Origin: Hymenobacter glacialis
GTDB lineage: Bacteria; Bacteroidota; Bacteroidia; Cytophagales; Hymenobacteraceae
Reading direction: 5' to 3'
Length of the DNA: 64,000 nt
Assembly (NCBI RefSeq): GCF_001816165.1
Contig: NZ_MDZC01000133.1
Location: forward strand, 1 to 64,000
Made by a program: the position numbers and the translations under genes. Positions 1-8,283 of this stretch are shown piece by piece (the stretch's first letter is position 1; every line of letters starts with the position of its first letter). The notes below the pieces were generated by a model. It did not search any database and was not told the origin of the DNA. It saw only the letters and a list, made by a program, of their open reading frames with translations.

Positions 1-705
1 CGACTCGAAGTGGCGCGGGCAGCAGCGTGCGCGCCCGGCGTAGGCCACGGCCTGGCGCCAGCCGGCAAAGGCGCGCAGCCCGGGCCCGGCCAGCAGCAGC
101 GAAAGGGCGATGCGCGTTCCCACGCTGGGAATGGTTTGCAACCGGGCGTAGTCGGCCCCGCACTGGGCCTGGGCATCTTCGCGCAGGCTCTTTTCCAGCG
201 CGGCGAGTTGCTGGTCCAGCCCGGCCAGCTCCGCGTCGAGGGCCTGGGTGCTGACCGGGTCGGGCCAGGGCGATTGGGCCAGCGTGTGCTGGTGGTTGCT
301 CAAGGCCGTGCGCTGGCCCCGGAGCAAGTCGAGCAGGGCTTGGCGCTGCTGCAGCTGGCTCAACCACCGGGCCGTGGGCTGGTGCAGGACTGGGGCGAAG
401 ACCCGACCGAACTGGCTCAGCAGCTGCGCGTCCGTGCGGTCGGTTTTGCTGCGCCGCAGCTGGCTTTGGCCAAAGCGGCGCACGGACAGCGGGTTGACCA
501 CACACACGGCCTGGCCGGCTTGGTGCAGGGCGGCGAGCAGGCGCAGCCCATAGGGGCCGGTGGCTTCGAGCACGCACACGGCCCCGGCCGGCACGTCGGT
601 CAGCAGGGCGGGGTACCCGGCCGGGGTTTGGGCCAGGCGCTGCACGCCACCGGGCAGGTCGGCGTCTACGTACGCCTGGCTGATATCAAGGCCAATGTAG
701 TCCAT
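1..705 (-). CDS. IS110-family transposase, N-terminal 235 residues (runs off the left edge)
   Basis: On the minus strand an open frame starts at the ATG at 703-705 and continues without a stop to base 1, giving 235 residues. The protein opens MDYIGLDIS, has EATGPYG near residue 46, and then RRSKTDRTDAQLL, which together are the DEDD RuvC-like nuclease residues of IS110-family transposases. Farther on, LQTIPSVGTRIALSLLLAG starts the Transposase_20 (IS116/IS110/IS902) domain. The C-terminal catalytic serine lies outside the window. IS110 enzymes move DNA using a bridge RNA encoded in the element's own non-coding end. For the IS110 subgroup that end is upstream of the gene, here 706 to about 905. 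An overlapping plus-strand frame at 10-801 is only the antisense shadow. Confidence 0.88.
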   Translation of the reverse strand, partial: MDYIGLDISQAYVDADLPGGVQRLAQTPAGYPALLTDVPAGAVCVLEATGPYGLRLLAALHQAGQAVCVVNPLSVRRFGQSQLRRSKTDRTDAQLLSQFGRVFAPVLHQPTARWLSQLQQRQALLDLLRGQRTALSNHQHTLAQSPWPDPVSTQALDAELAGLDQQLAALEKSLREDAQAQCGADYARLQTIPSVGTRIALSLLLAGPGLRAFAGWRQAVAYAGRARCCPRHFES

Positions 706-905
706 AAAAAAGGGGAGGGGGATAAGCGTGAAACCACACGAAATAGTGGCGCTCCCGCCCCGTCTCCCACCATCATTCATTCGGCCTGTGACGACCACTG
801 AACTGTCCGGGCTTACGGGCGGGCGACCCAACGGGTGCCGGCATGCTGAACGGTCTCCAAAACCAATGACCAACCTCGGCGTGGCCCAAAAGGATGCCAC
901 CACAA
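706..905 (-). ncRNA. Candidate IS110 bridge RNA region / left end of the element
   Basis: This is about 200 bases of non-coding DNA directly upstream of the IS110 transposase start. It is the location and approximate size expected for the guide RNA of IS110-subgroup elements. Read on the minus strand it can form local hairpins, for example CCAC-tatttcgt-GTGG. A 9-base direct repeat, AAGGATGCC, occurs at 890-898 and 948-956 and may mark the element boundary or its target. The exact ends of the RNA and the element cannot be fixed without the other end. The rest of the gap, to 1029, shows no gene and should hold the promoter of the following DinB gene. Confidence 0.4.
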
Positions 906-1029
906 ACATATAATGACAGAGACTTTATTTTCAATACTATTTTCCGTAAGGATGCCTCCAGGCTAGTAGCATCCGTATAGTCCGGTTCTTAACGACTACA
1001 CAAAAAGCAGAAATAGCAGTTGGCATTCA

Positions 1030-1512
1030 ATGGACAGACCTAGTCAAAAAGCCCTGCTGGCGGAGCTAACCAGCCTGCTCACAAAGGGCAACGCCCACGC
1101 CACCTTCGAAGAAGCCATCGACGGCCTCACGCCTAAAATCTGGAACCAGCGCCTGCCCGATGTGCCCTACACCATCTGGCAGCTGGTCGAGCACATCCGC
1201 ATCGCGCAGTGGGATATTGTGGAGTTCTCCATCGACCCCGAACACCAATCGCCAACCTTCCCGGAGGGCTACTGGCCAGCCCCCGATGCCACCGCCGATG
1301 AAGAACAATGGCAGGCCGCCCTGGACCACATCCGGCAGCAGCGGCAGCGGTTCCTGCACCTGCTGCACGCGCCGGGCACCGACCTGCTGGCCCCCATCCC
1401 GCACGGCACCGGTCAAACCATTCTGCGCGAAGCCCTCCTCATTGCCGACCACAACGCCTACCACGTCGGCGAAATCGTGCTGATACGGCGCCTGTTGAAG
1501 GACTGGGAATAG
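1030..1512 (+). CDS. DinB-family metal-binding protein
   Basis: This 160-residue four-helix-bundle protein belongs to the DinB/YfiT superfamily. The metal-binding histidines are visible: His55 in LVEHIR, and His141 and His145 in ADHNAYHVGEIV near the C terminus. The family includes metal-dependent thiol transferases and many proteins with no known substrate, and nothing here identifies the substrate. The gene is alone between the IS110 element and a convergent lipoprotein gene, with a shared terminator downstream. A second, distantly related DinB protein is encoded at 17147. Confidence 0.82.
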   Translation: MDRPSQKALLAELTSLLTKGNAHATFEEAIDGLTPKIWNQRLPDVPYTIWQLVEHIRIAQWDIVEFSIDPEHQSPTFPEGYWPAPDATADEEQWQAALDHIRQQRQRFLHLLHAPGTDLLAPIPHGTGQTILREALLIADHNAYHVGEIVLIRRLLKDWE

Positions 1513-1740
1513 CCTGCTGACAATTTTTGGGGCGGTGAAGAGACGCAACGTCCTGCGTATCTGCGTTGCACGGAGTCGGTGAACGGCAACGCCCGAACGG
1601 CGCTCTTTACTCGGCTTTCGCTATAGTGTTTCCCTAGCCGGCACTGTTGATTTGGGGCTCGGTGCCGCGCCGGTGCACCGTGTTGCTGTCGCCGGACACT
1701 GGCTATGGCCGTCACGTTTTCCAGGGTTGGAGCCAATAAA

Positions 1741-1773
1741 AAAGGTCGCTGGAACATCCAGCGACCTTTTTTT
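1741..1773. terminator. Bidirectional rho-independent terminator
   Basis: A perfect 12-bp stem (AAAGGTCGCTGG / CCAGCGACCTTT, 5-base loop) has an A-run on one side and a T-run on the other. It lies between the convergent DinB gene and the lipoprotein gene ending at 1791. Confidence 0.85.
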
Positions 1774-1790
1774 ATCTAACGCGGTACCGT

Positions 1791-2819
1791 TTACTGGTAC
1801 TGAATGTACAGCGGCGCGGGCTTGAGGGCGATTACTTCCTCAGGCGTCATGATGTGGTGGGGCTTGGGACGGGCGTCGTACTCGTAGAACAGCTTGAAGC
1901 CGGTGTACTGCACGGGCTCGTTCACGATGTAGTGCTGGTAGGAGTCCTTCTTGAGGGTGGGGTCGCCGTGGCCGTCCATGTGCATCACAATCTGCACGCG
2001 GGGGTCGAGCTTGATGTTTTTGTAGTTGGACACCATTTTACGCGTGAAGCGGTGCACGGTGAGCACCTTGGGCGGCAGCTTGTTTTCGCTCACGATGCGG
2101 GCCAGGAAGCTCACCGTGAAGTTGATGTCCTTGGCGTCGAGGGTGCCGATTTTCTGGTTGGGGCGCACGCCGGGCATGGTGGAGAGCGAGAACTCGGGGT
2201 CGATGCCCAAGTGCACGATGGGGTCTTTGAGGTAGGGCTCCAGCTTGGGCAGCTCGGCCGCGAGGGTGCTGTGGCCGGGCTGCACGTCCAGGAAAATAAT
2301 GCAGTTGTGCTCCTTGGCCCAGCTGATTACTTCCTCAATAGTAGCTTTGGAGTTCATCAGGCGCCATTTGCCGTCTTTGCCGGGCGTGCCCTGGGCTGTG
2401 ATGGTCACGTTGTGCAGGGCGGCCTGCACGCCCCGGCTGGGGTCGGCGGCGCGCCACTCGGCCAGCACCTTCTCAAACTTGCGGAACATCTGCTCCTTGG
2501 GCTCGCGGCCCAAAATGCCCATGCCCTTCGAGCGGATGTTGCCATAAAAGGCCACAATGCGCTTGCCCGGCAGAATGGCGCCCGGCAGCTGCCCGCTTTT
2601 CTTCATTATGGAATCGGCCAGCAGCGAGTCGCGGCGCATGACCATGGCATGCAGCTGCGCCGAATCGAGGGTCACGGGCTTGGCGGCAGCTTCGGCGGTG
2701 GCACCGGTGGGGGTTTCGCCCTCAGCAGAGCGGGTCTGGCAGGCGGGGAGGCCTGCAAAAGCCAGTAAACTCAGGGATGCCGCCACTACGGCATGGCGCG
2801 GAAGGAAAGAAAATAACAC
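1791..2819 (-). CDS. Uncharacterised lipoprotein, probable TIM-barrel fold
   Basis: The protein has 342 residues. An N-terminal signal ends in the lipobox LPAC, so it should be anchored to a membrane by a lipidated cysteine. The mature part starts around residue 85 with RIVAFYGNI, followed by IIFLDVQPGHS, VHLGIDPEFS and VMHMDGHGD. Strands ending in Asp or His at regular intervals suggest a beta/alpha barrel with an active site at the strand ends. I believe similar lipoproteins occur in Actinobacteria, where a DPEW motif corresponds to DPEF here, but no function is known to me. The gene stands alone and converges on the DinB gene. Confidence 0.7.
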   Translation of the reverse strand: MLFSFLPRHAVVAASLSLLAFAGLPACQTRSAEGETPTGATAEAAAKPVTLDSAQLHAMVMRRDSLLADSIMKKSGQLPGAILPGKRIVAFYGNIRSKGMGILGREPKEQMFRKFEKVLAEWRAADPSRGVQAALHNVTITAQGTPGKDGKWRLMNSKATIEEVISWAKEHNCIIFLDVQPGHSTLAAELPKLEPYLKDPIVHLGIDPEFSLSTMPGVRPNQKIGTLDAKDINFTVSFLARIVSENKLPPKVLTVHRFTRKMVSNYKNIKLDPRVQIVMHMDGHGDPTLKKDSYQHYIVNEPVQYTGFKLFYEYDARPKPHHIMTPEEVIALKPAPLYIQYQ

Positions 2820-3015
2820 GGAAGGAACTGCAATTAAAAGGTCAATACTACCCGCAAGTTACTTCATTCCGAGCGGTTGGTGCCGGAGCAAACGCAGAAA
2901 GGCCCCGGCCAACGGCGGAGCTTTTCGGGCGGTTTCTCGGGTCAACGGGCCAAAAAGCTGTGGGCGTTGGCTCTGGCTTACAGGCGAACAGCAGTTTTGT
3001 ATTTACAAATCGCGC

Positions 3016-4344
3016 CTATATTTTGAACATTATAGGTACAGTGAAAGTGACGGCCACAGCTTTGCCGCCTTGGGTGCCGGGCGTGAAGCGAGGCAGCTTT
3101 TGCACTGCAGCAATTACAGCAGCATCAATTGCAGGGTCCAGCCCTTTCACAATTTTTGCCCCTTTTACCTGCCCTTCGCTGTCGACGTAGAAAGAAACGA
3201 ATACCCGTCCTTCTGTATGGTTAGCCAAAGCTGATTTGGGATAAATCACATTGCGCTGGATAGCTTCTACAATGGCCTTGTTGCCACCTCCACCAGGTAG
3301 CTGCGGCATGTTCTCAACATACGTATACACCGGTGGCGACGACACAGGTTGTGGTGTTTGACCCATCGGGACCGGCGGCGGCGGCGGCGGGGTACCCTGC
3401 CGCAGCACGGCAGCGGGCTTGGGGCCCGGGCCGCCCTGGGCAGCCGTGCGCCCACTGGCAACAACAATGAACAGCGAAGCCACAAGCGGCAGCGCGAGCC
3501 ACTGTTTCCAGCGGCGAACAGGAGAGGTTTTATGTATCATGGCAATGCGACGTAAGGTTTGGGAATGAGAAAAAGCATGCGCAAGCGGGACGGAGAAACC
3601 CAGGCGGGTGGCCACTTGCCGGGCCAATAGGTGAGCGTAGGAACGGGTGGAGGAAAACGGAGCCGAGGCGGCGCCCCACAGGGCTGCTTCGTCGGCCAGG
3701 TACTCATGGGTGAGGGCCAGGGCCCGGCCGCTCAGGTGCACGAAGGGGTTGAACCAGAGCACCACGCGCAGTAGTTCGAGCAGCAGGCGGTCGTAGGTGT
3801 GGCCCTGGCGCACGTGGGCCAGCTCGTGGCGCAGCACCTGGTCGGCTTCGGCGGCGCTCAGCGGCAGGGTTTCGTCCCAAAACACGGTGCGGCCGAAGGA
3901 GCTGGTGGGCAGCGTGCCGTGGGTACGGGCCAGGGTGTAACCATCGCCCGGCTCGCGGGCCAGGCGGCGCGTGCTTTGCCACAGCCGGCCCAGCTCCCAG
4001 CCCAGCTGCACCAGCATAAACACGGCACCGCTCAGGTACAGCGCCAGCGCCCAGAACGCCCAATCTATGCTGGCGGCTTGGCTGGCGCCATTGGCCCCTA
4101 CCACCACCGTGGGCAGCAGCACCGCCGATACCCCACTCAGCGCCACTGGCTGCGCGCCCCAGGCCGTGGGCCACGCCAGCGGCAGTAGCGGCAGGCCCGC
4201 CGCCAGCACCGGCCCCAGCACCAGAAAGGCGCGGTTGTAGGCAAAGCCGCGCTCGCCGCGCAGCAGAAACCAGTAGCAGAGCCACCACGCCCCCAGCAGC
4301 ACCGTGCTGAGCAGCATCCAATTAAGCAGGCTGATTGGGTTCAT
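3016..4344 (-). CDS. BlaR1/MecR1-type M56 peptidase with C-terminal TonB domain
   Basis: This 442-residue membrane protein starts MNPISLLNWMLL. Transmembrane segments lie around residues 5-25, 35-60, 90-115 and about 290-305. The zinc-peptidase motif HELAH is at residues 173-177, in the cytoplasmic loop typical of BlaR1/M56. A proline-rich stretch then leads to a C-terminal TonB-like domain (VYPKSAL...GRVFVSFYVDSEGQV...PRFTPG). Many Bacteroidota M56 proteins carry a TonB C domain in place of the penicillin-binding sensor domain of classical BlaR1. The start overlaps the end of blaI by 23 bp, the usual sensor-repressor arrangement. The N-terminal part of blaI is in the same frame because of its frameshift, so a naive reading fuses the two genes. 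Confidence 0.88.
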   Translation of the reverse strand: MNPISLLNWMLLSTVLLGAWWLCYWFLLRGERGFAYNRAFLVLGPVLAAGLPLLPLAWPTAWGAQPVALSGVSAVLLPTVVVGANGASQAASIDWAFWALALYLSGAVFMLVQLGWELGRLWQSTRRLAREPGDGYTLARTHGTLPTSSFGRTVFWDETLPLSAAEADQVLRHELAHVRQGHTYDRLLLELLRVVLWFNPFVHLSGRALALTHEYLADEAALWGAASAPFSSTRSYAHLLARQVATRLGFSVPLAHAFSHSQTLRRIAMIHKTSPVRRWKQWLALPLVASLFIVVASGRTAAQGGPGPKPAAVLRQGTPPPPPPVPMGQTPQPVSSPPVYTYVENMPQLPGGGGNKAIVEAIQRNVIYPKSALANHTEGRVFVSFYVDSEGQVKGAKIVKGLDPAIDAAVIAAVQKLPRFTPGTQGGKAVAVTFTVPIMFKI

Positions 4345-4725
4345 CGGAAGTAGGGTTTTGGGGTTCGGAGGCGTGGCGGAGCAGCTCGTCGAGCTGGGCA
4401 GCGTCGAGGTTTTCTTCTTTGGCGAAGAAGGAAACCAGGCGGCTGAAGGAGTTGCCGAAATGGCCGCCCAGCAGCTTGCGCAGCGAGAAGCGGCGGTACT
4501 CATCCTGTTCCACCAGCACGAAGTAGCGGTGCGTGCGCCCAAAGGCTTCGTGGTCGACAAAGCCCTTGGTTTCGAGGATGCGGATGATGGTCGAAACCGT
4601 GTTGTAGGCCGGTGCGGGGGCCGCAGCTCAGCCAGCACGTCCTTCACGAAGGACGGGCCGAGGCGCCAGAGCACCTGCATCACCTGTTCTTCGGCGCGGG
4701 TGAGTTCGGGAAAGGAAGGGTCCAT
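4322..4725 (-). pseudogene. blaI: BlaI/MecI-family repressor with a single-base frameshift
   Basis: From the ATG at 4723-4725 the protein reads LTRAEEQVMQVLWRLGPS and then VKDVLAELRP, the winged-helix start of BlaI. The frame then breaks. Adding one C to the run of five C (minus strand, 4616-4620) restores PPAPAYNTVSTIIRILETKG and the rest of the family, ending SEPQNPTSDEPNQPA at 4322, about 134 residues. Without that base the reading frame runs on into the downstream peptidase gene. BlaI represses its own operon and is cleaved by the M56 partner. The break is in a homopolymer, so a sequencing error is as likely as a real mutation. Confidence 0.8.
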
Positions 4726-4754
4726 GGGTTAGGAGCAATGGTGTCAGGATATTG

Positions 4755-4762
4755 CAAACGTA
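4755..4762 (-). promoter_or_regulatory. -7 promoter element of the blaI operon
   Basis: Read on the minus strand this is TACGTTTG, an exact match to the Bacteroidota TAnnTTTG element, about 30 bases upstream of the blaI start codon. Confidence 0.6.
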
Positions 4763-4763
4763 T

Positions 4764-4798
4764 AACTAAAATTTTAGTTTTACGACTAATCAATTAGT
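4764..4798. promoter_or_regulatory. Twin palindromic operators, probable BlaI binding sites
   Basis: AACTAAAATTTTAGTT at 4764-4779 is a perfect 16-bp palindrome. ACTAAT-CA-ATTAGT at 4785-4798 is a second palindrome with a 2-base centre. Their centres are 20 bp apart, about two helical turns, and they lie between the -7 element and the expected -33 region. Both share ACTAA/TTAGT half-sites. This is the expected layout for two repressor dimers blocking the promoter of the blaI operon. Confidence 0.65.
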
Positions 4799-4826
4799 TT
4801 CAGGTAATAATTATTTCTAACTGTCT

Positions 4827-4922
4827 GTCATCTTGAGCGGAGCGAAGGACCTTATCATGCCTGAGCTGCATTCGTTCGATGAAAATCAAGTGCGATAAGG
4901 TTCTTCACTCCGCTCAGGATAA
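4827..4922. repeat. Family A inverted-repeat element, copy 1
   Basis: Arms of about 30 bp (GTCATCTTGAGCGGAGCGAAG ... and its imperfect complement ending CGCTCAGGATAAC) flank a 37-base loop. This copy is of the subtype with GGAGCGAAGGACCTT. It lies between the blaI promoter and trehalase, and the remainder of this gap holds no gene. Confidence 0.85.
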
Positions 4923-5061
4923 CACCCTTTTTTATTTTCACTTCTTCCTCCCATAATGCACCGCATTGTCTCCCCGGCACCCAGCCACGAAGCGAAAAGC
5001 CCACGAGCCACGTAAGCAGTGGCTGGCCCCGTCTAAATGCCAGCTTTCATTTCCTCCCCTC

Positions 5062-6699
5062 ATGCTCAACTACTACTTCTGCTGCTTGCTGGCCTTGCTG
5101 CCCCTGATGAGCAGTGCCCAGACGGCTCCCGCAACCCAGCCACCAGTCGCTACTGCCCCGCAGGTACTTGCCCGGCCCGCGTCGCCCCGGCAGCTGTTTC
5201 CGGGCTTATTCGAAGCCGTGCAGCTGGGCCGCGTTTTCGCCGATGGCAAGACCTTCGTGGACGCTGTGCCCCGGCAGCGGCCCACCACCATTCTCGCCGC
5301 CTGGAAACGGGAGAAATCCCAGCCCGGCTTTCAGCTCAAAGCCTTTGTAGCGCGCTATTTCGAGTTGCCGGCTGACGGCGGGGTTCCCTTCAAGAGCGAC
5401 GTGCAAGCCGGCCTGCGCCACCACCTCGACACGCTCTGGACAGTGCTGGCGCGCCCCGCCGCCCCGGCCGTGGACCCCGCTGATTCGCTGGCCGCCTACC
5501 GCTCCCTGCTGCCCTTGCCCAAGCCCTACCTGGTGCCGGGCGGCCGTTTCCGGGAGGTGTACTACTGGGACTCCTACTTCACGATGCTGGGCCTGGCCGA
5601 AGCCGGCAAAGGGCAGCTGCTGAAGGACATTACCGATAATTTTGCCTTCCTGATAGGCCGCTACGGCTTCATTCCCAACGGCAACCGCACGTACTACCTC
5701 ACCCGCTCGCAACCGCCGTTTTTTGCCAGCATGGTAATGCTACTGGCCCAGGAGCGCGGCAACGGCGAGCTGCTGCGCTACCGCGGTGCCCTGGCCGCCG
5801 AGTACCGCTACTGGATGCGCGGCGCCGAGCAGCTGAAGCCCGGCACCGCCGCCCGCCGGGCCGTGCGCCTGCCCACCGGCGCCGTGCTCAACCGCTACTG
5901 GGACGACAGCGACCAGCCCCGCGAAGAGTCCTACGCCGAAGACGTGGCCGCCGCCAGGCTCAGCAAGCAGCCGCCCGCGCAGTTCTACCGCCACATCCGG
6001 GCGGCGGCCGCATCGGGCTGGGACTTCAGCAGCCGCTGGTTCCGGCCTGGGGGCGGCCTGGGCACCATCCAGACCACCGACATGGTGCCCGTGGACCTGA
6101 ACTGCCTGCTCTACCACCTGGAGCTGACCCTGGCCGAAGCGGCCAAGCTGGCCGGCCAGCCGGCCGAGGCGCGGCTCTACACCGCCAAAGCCGCCCAGCG
6201 CAAAGTGGCGCTCATGGCCCTGACCTGGGACACCAAAGCCGGCTGGTTCCAGGACTACAACTGGCGGCTGCGGCAGCGCTCCCCGGTGCGCACGCTGGCG
6301 GGCGTGTTTCCGCTGGCGTTCGGGCTGGCCTCGGCGGCGCAGGCGGCGCGCGTGGGCACCACCATCAAAGCCAGCTTCCTGAAGCCCGGTGGTCTGGTAA
6401 CTACCCTCACTGAAACCAAGCAGCAGTGGGACGCGCCCAACGGCTGGGCGCCGCTGCAGTACCTCGCCATTGAGGGCCTCATGCGCTACCAGCAGCAACC
6501 GCTGGCCGACACCATTGCCCGCCGCTGGATGGGCCTGAACCAGCGGGTATTCACTCAAACCGGCCAGCTGCTGGAGAAGTACGACGTGCTGCACCCCAAC
6601 CGCAAGGCCGGCGGCGGCGAGTACCCGCTGCAGGACGGCTTCGGGTGGACCAACGGGGTGCTGTTGCGGCTCATGAACCGCTACCGCGTGGGGGAATAA
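5062..6699 (+). CDS. treA: Periplasmic trehalase (GH37)
   Basis: This 545-residue enzyme hydrolyses trehalose to two glucose molecules. The start at 5062 gives a signal peptide ending near MSSAQ, which exports it to the periplasm. Trehalase signature 1, PGGRFREVYYWDSY, is at about residues 159-172, and the signature-2 region QWDAPNGWAPLQ is at about 454-465. Probable catalytic residues are Asp321 in SGWDFSSRW and Glu505 in LEKYDV. Length is normal for the family. The gene is monocistronic, with the outer-membrane protein gene 219 bp downstream. An upstream in-frame start at 4966 would place 32 non-signal residues in front and is rejected. Confidence 0.93.
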   Translation: MLNYYFCCLLALLPLMSSAQTAPATQPPVATAPQVLARPASPRQLFPGLFEAVQLGRVFADGKTFVDAVPRQRPTTILAAWKREKSQPGFQLKAFVARYFELPADGGVPFKSDVQAGLRHHLDTLWTVLARPAAPAVDPADSLAAYRSLLPLPKPYLVPGGRFREVYYWDSYFTMLGLAEAGKGQLLKDITDNFAFLIGRYGFIPNGNRTYYLTRSQPPFFASMVMLLAQERGNGELLRYRGALAAEYRYWMRGAEQLKPGTAARRAVRLPTGAVLNRYWDDSDQPREESYAEDVAAARLSKQPPAQFYRHIRAAAASGWDFSSRWFRPGGGLGTIQTTDMVPVDLNCLLYHLELTLAEAAKLAGQPAEARLYTAKAAQRKVALMALTWDTKAGWFQDYNWRLRQRSPVRTLAGVFPLAFGLASAAQAARVGTTIKASFLKPGGLVTTLTETKQQWDAPNGWAPLQYLAIEGLMRYQQQPLADTIARRWMGLNQRVFTQTGQLLEKYDVLHPNRKAGGGEYPLQDGFGWTNGVLLRLMNRYRVGE

Positions 6700-6918
6700 C
6701 CCCCCTTCCCCAGCCAGGTGCCGGGTCTGGGAAATCCGCATCCGGAGGCGAGAAAAGGCTTTTGCAATGGTTTGCCGGTGGTGAAAGCGGCGGTGGCGCG
6801 GGCACGCCTTAAAGTTTGGCACGGTTTTGCATCATACCCTTGCATCGGCCTACCAGCCGGGCGTTTGGCCCGGCACTCACGGGGCCGGTTTCTTTCACAC
6901 TTCCCAATTCTTTTGGTC

Positions 6919-7725
6919 ATGAAATTTTCACGCCTTTCGGGCGGCCTGGCCGCGGCTTGCCTTTTGATTTCTGCTGCTGCCACCACTGCTTCGGCCCAGG
7001 GTGCACGCGACGCTTACGGCAACCCCAAAGCGGCGCCTTCGCCCCGCTCGGCTCAGGGCCAGCGCGCTCCGGTGCGCAGCCAATCGGCTAATACAGTGTC
7101 GGCCGGTGCCAACTCGGCGGTTCGCTTCGGCTTCCGGGGTGGCCTCAACCTGGCCGATGTACAAGGTGACGCCGTGAAAAGCTTCACTGAGCTGGCCGGC
7201 TTCGTTCCCGATGGCGCCATTACCAAGCAGATGCGTCCCGGCTTTTACGCCGGTGTGTATGCCACGCTGCCGCTGGGCCCCGGTTTCGCCATTGAGCCTG
7301 GTATCAACTACTCCGAAAAAGGCACCGTGCTAAAAGGCACCCTGCCCTTCCCCAAACTCGATTTCCTAAAAGCGAGGGTGACGGGTACCGCCCGCCTGGC
7401 ATATGTGGATGTGCCCGTGCTGGCCAAAGTGTTTGTGACGCCTGGCTTCTACCTCTACGCCGGTCCGCAGGCCTCTTTCCTGGTGAGCGGCAAGGCGCGG
7501 GTGCAGGCCGGTGCCCTCGGCATCAACGCCTACCAGGACGATTTTGACATCTCCAACCAGCTCCGCAAAGTCGACTTTTCGGCCGTGGGCGGCTTGGGCT
7601 ACCAGTTTGAAAACGGCTTCGGCCTGAGCGCGGGCTACGACTACGGCCTGACCTCGCTGGACAACAACAACCGCTTCGACGCCCAGAACCGGGTGATTAA
7701 AATAGGCGCAAACTTCTCTTTTTAA
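6919..7725 (+). CDS. Outer-membrane beta-barrel protein (PorT-like family)
   Basis: The 268-residue protein has a signal peptide ending TTASAQ, a low-complexity linker to about residue 65, and then an eight-strand-type barrel. It opens RFGFRGGLNLADVQGD, includes GFAIEPGINYSEKG and GFYLYAGPQASFLVSG, and ends in IKIGANFSF with the terminal phenylalanine typical of outer-membrane barrels. This is the OMP_b-brl_2/PorT-like fold that is very common in Bacteroidota. No partner or ligand can be named. A likely promoter element TACCCTTG lies at 6835-6842. Confidence 0.82.
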   Translation: MKFSRLSGGLAAACLLISAAATTASAQGARDAYGNPKAAPSPRSAQGQRAPVRSQSANTVSAGANSAVRFGFRGGLNLADVQGDAVKSFTELAGFVPDGAITKQMRPGFYAGVYATLPLGPGFAIEPGINYSEKGTVLKGTLPFPKLDFLKARVTGTARLAYVDVPVLAKVFVTPGFYLYAGPQASFLVSGKARVQAGALGINAYQDDFDISNQLRKVDFSAVGGLGYQFENGFGLSAGYDYGLTSLDNNNRFDAQNRVIKIGANFSF

Positions 7726-7800
7726 GCTGATTATCAGCCATTCTAGTCCACTTATCTATTTTCACTTATTGTTAGCGCAAGTATCCTAGCTATATTATCA

Positions 7801-7834
7801 AAAGGCCCCACCGCTGCAACGGAGGGGCCTTTTT
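7801..7834 (+). terminator. Rho-independent terminator
   Basis: AAAGGCCCC pairs with GGGGCCTTT around an inner CCG-CTGCAA-CGG hairpin, followed by a T-run, 75 bp after the outer-membrane protein gene. Confidence 0.8.
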
Positions 7835-8283
7835 GGTTGTAAACAGGTGGCTTTTGGCCCTTGCTTCAACTCCCCGCTTGTCACCGCACGCCTACGGGAT
7901 TGCTGTGACTCAGGCCTTGCGCCAGGCGCACGAGGCTCACCGGCGCGGGCGCCGTTGGCTAGCTGCTCGGTGGCGGCCCAGATGACGGTGCCCCACTGCT
8001 CGCTCTGGCTCAGCAACCAAAAATAGCATTAAATTGATTTTATATGCTATACTCCAGGAAAAATAACGGTACAGCTATTCTATAATGAATCATTCTTTTA
8101 CAGGTACAGTTTGCCAGCCATCGAACAATTAATAAGGTTTTATGCGGCATTTTTTTGATTTGCGCGCTTTTTCCGAATTTTTAACCGCGCACCGAATATT
8201 GTGTATTTCCTAGCAGCCTCGGCTGTTGAATTGTCGGAATTCTTATCATCCATTTTTTCCTTTTTCCCATCTTTCGTTCCTGT
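7835..8283. other. Gene-free stretch before the subtilase gene
   Basis: No convincing gene is seen in these 449 bases. The first 180 are GC-rich; a minus-strand frame with SEQWGTVIWAATEQLANGA may be the remnant of a lost gene. The last 250 are AT-rich and presumably carry the promoter of the subtilase gene. Confidence 0.5.

Noticed and set aside
10..801. Long plus-strand reading frame at the left edge
   Set aside because: It is antisense to the IS110 transposase, whose minus-strand translation has clear family motifs.
3016..4725. A single 569-residue BlaI-peptidase fusion
   Set aside because: Residues between the BlaI start and the peptidase start make no sense in this frame; one extra C restores a normal blaI overlapping a normal M56 gene.
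7798..8016. Small minus-strand frame with SEQWGTVIWAATEQLANGA
   Set aside because: The rest reads like random GC-rich sequence and its end overlaps a terminator; at most a gene remnant.
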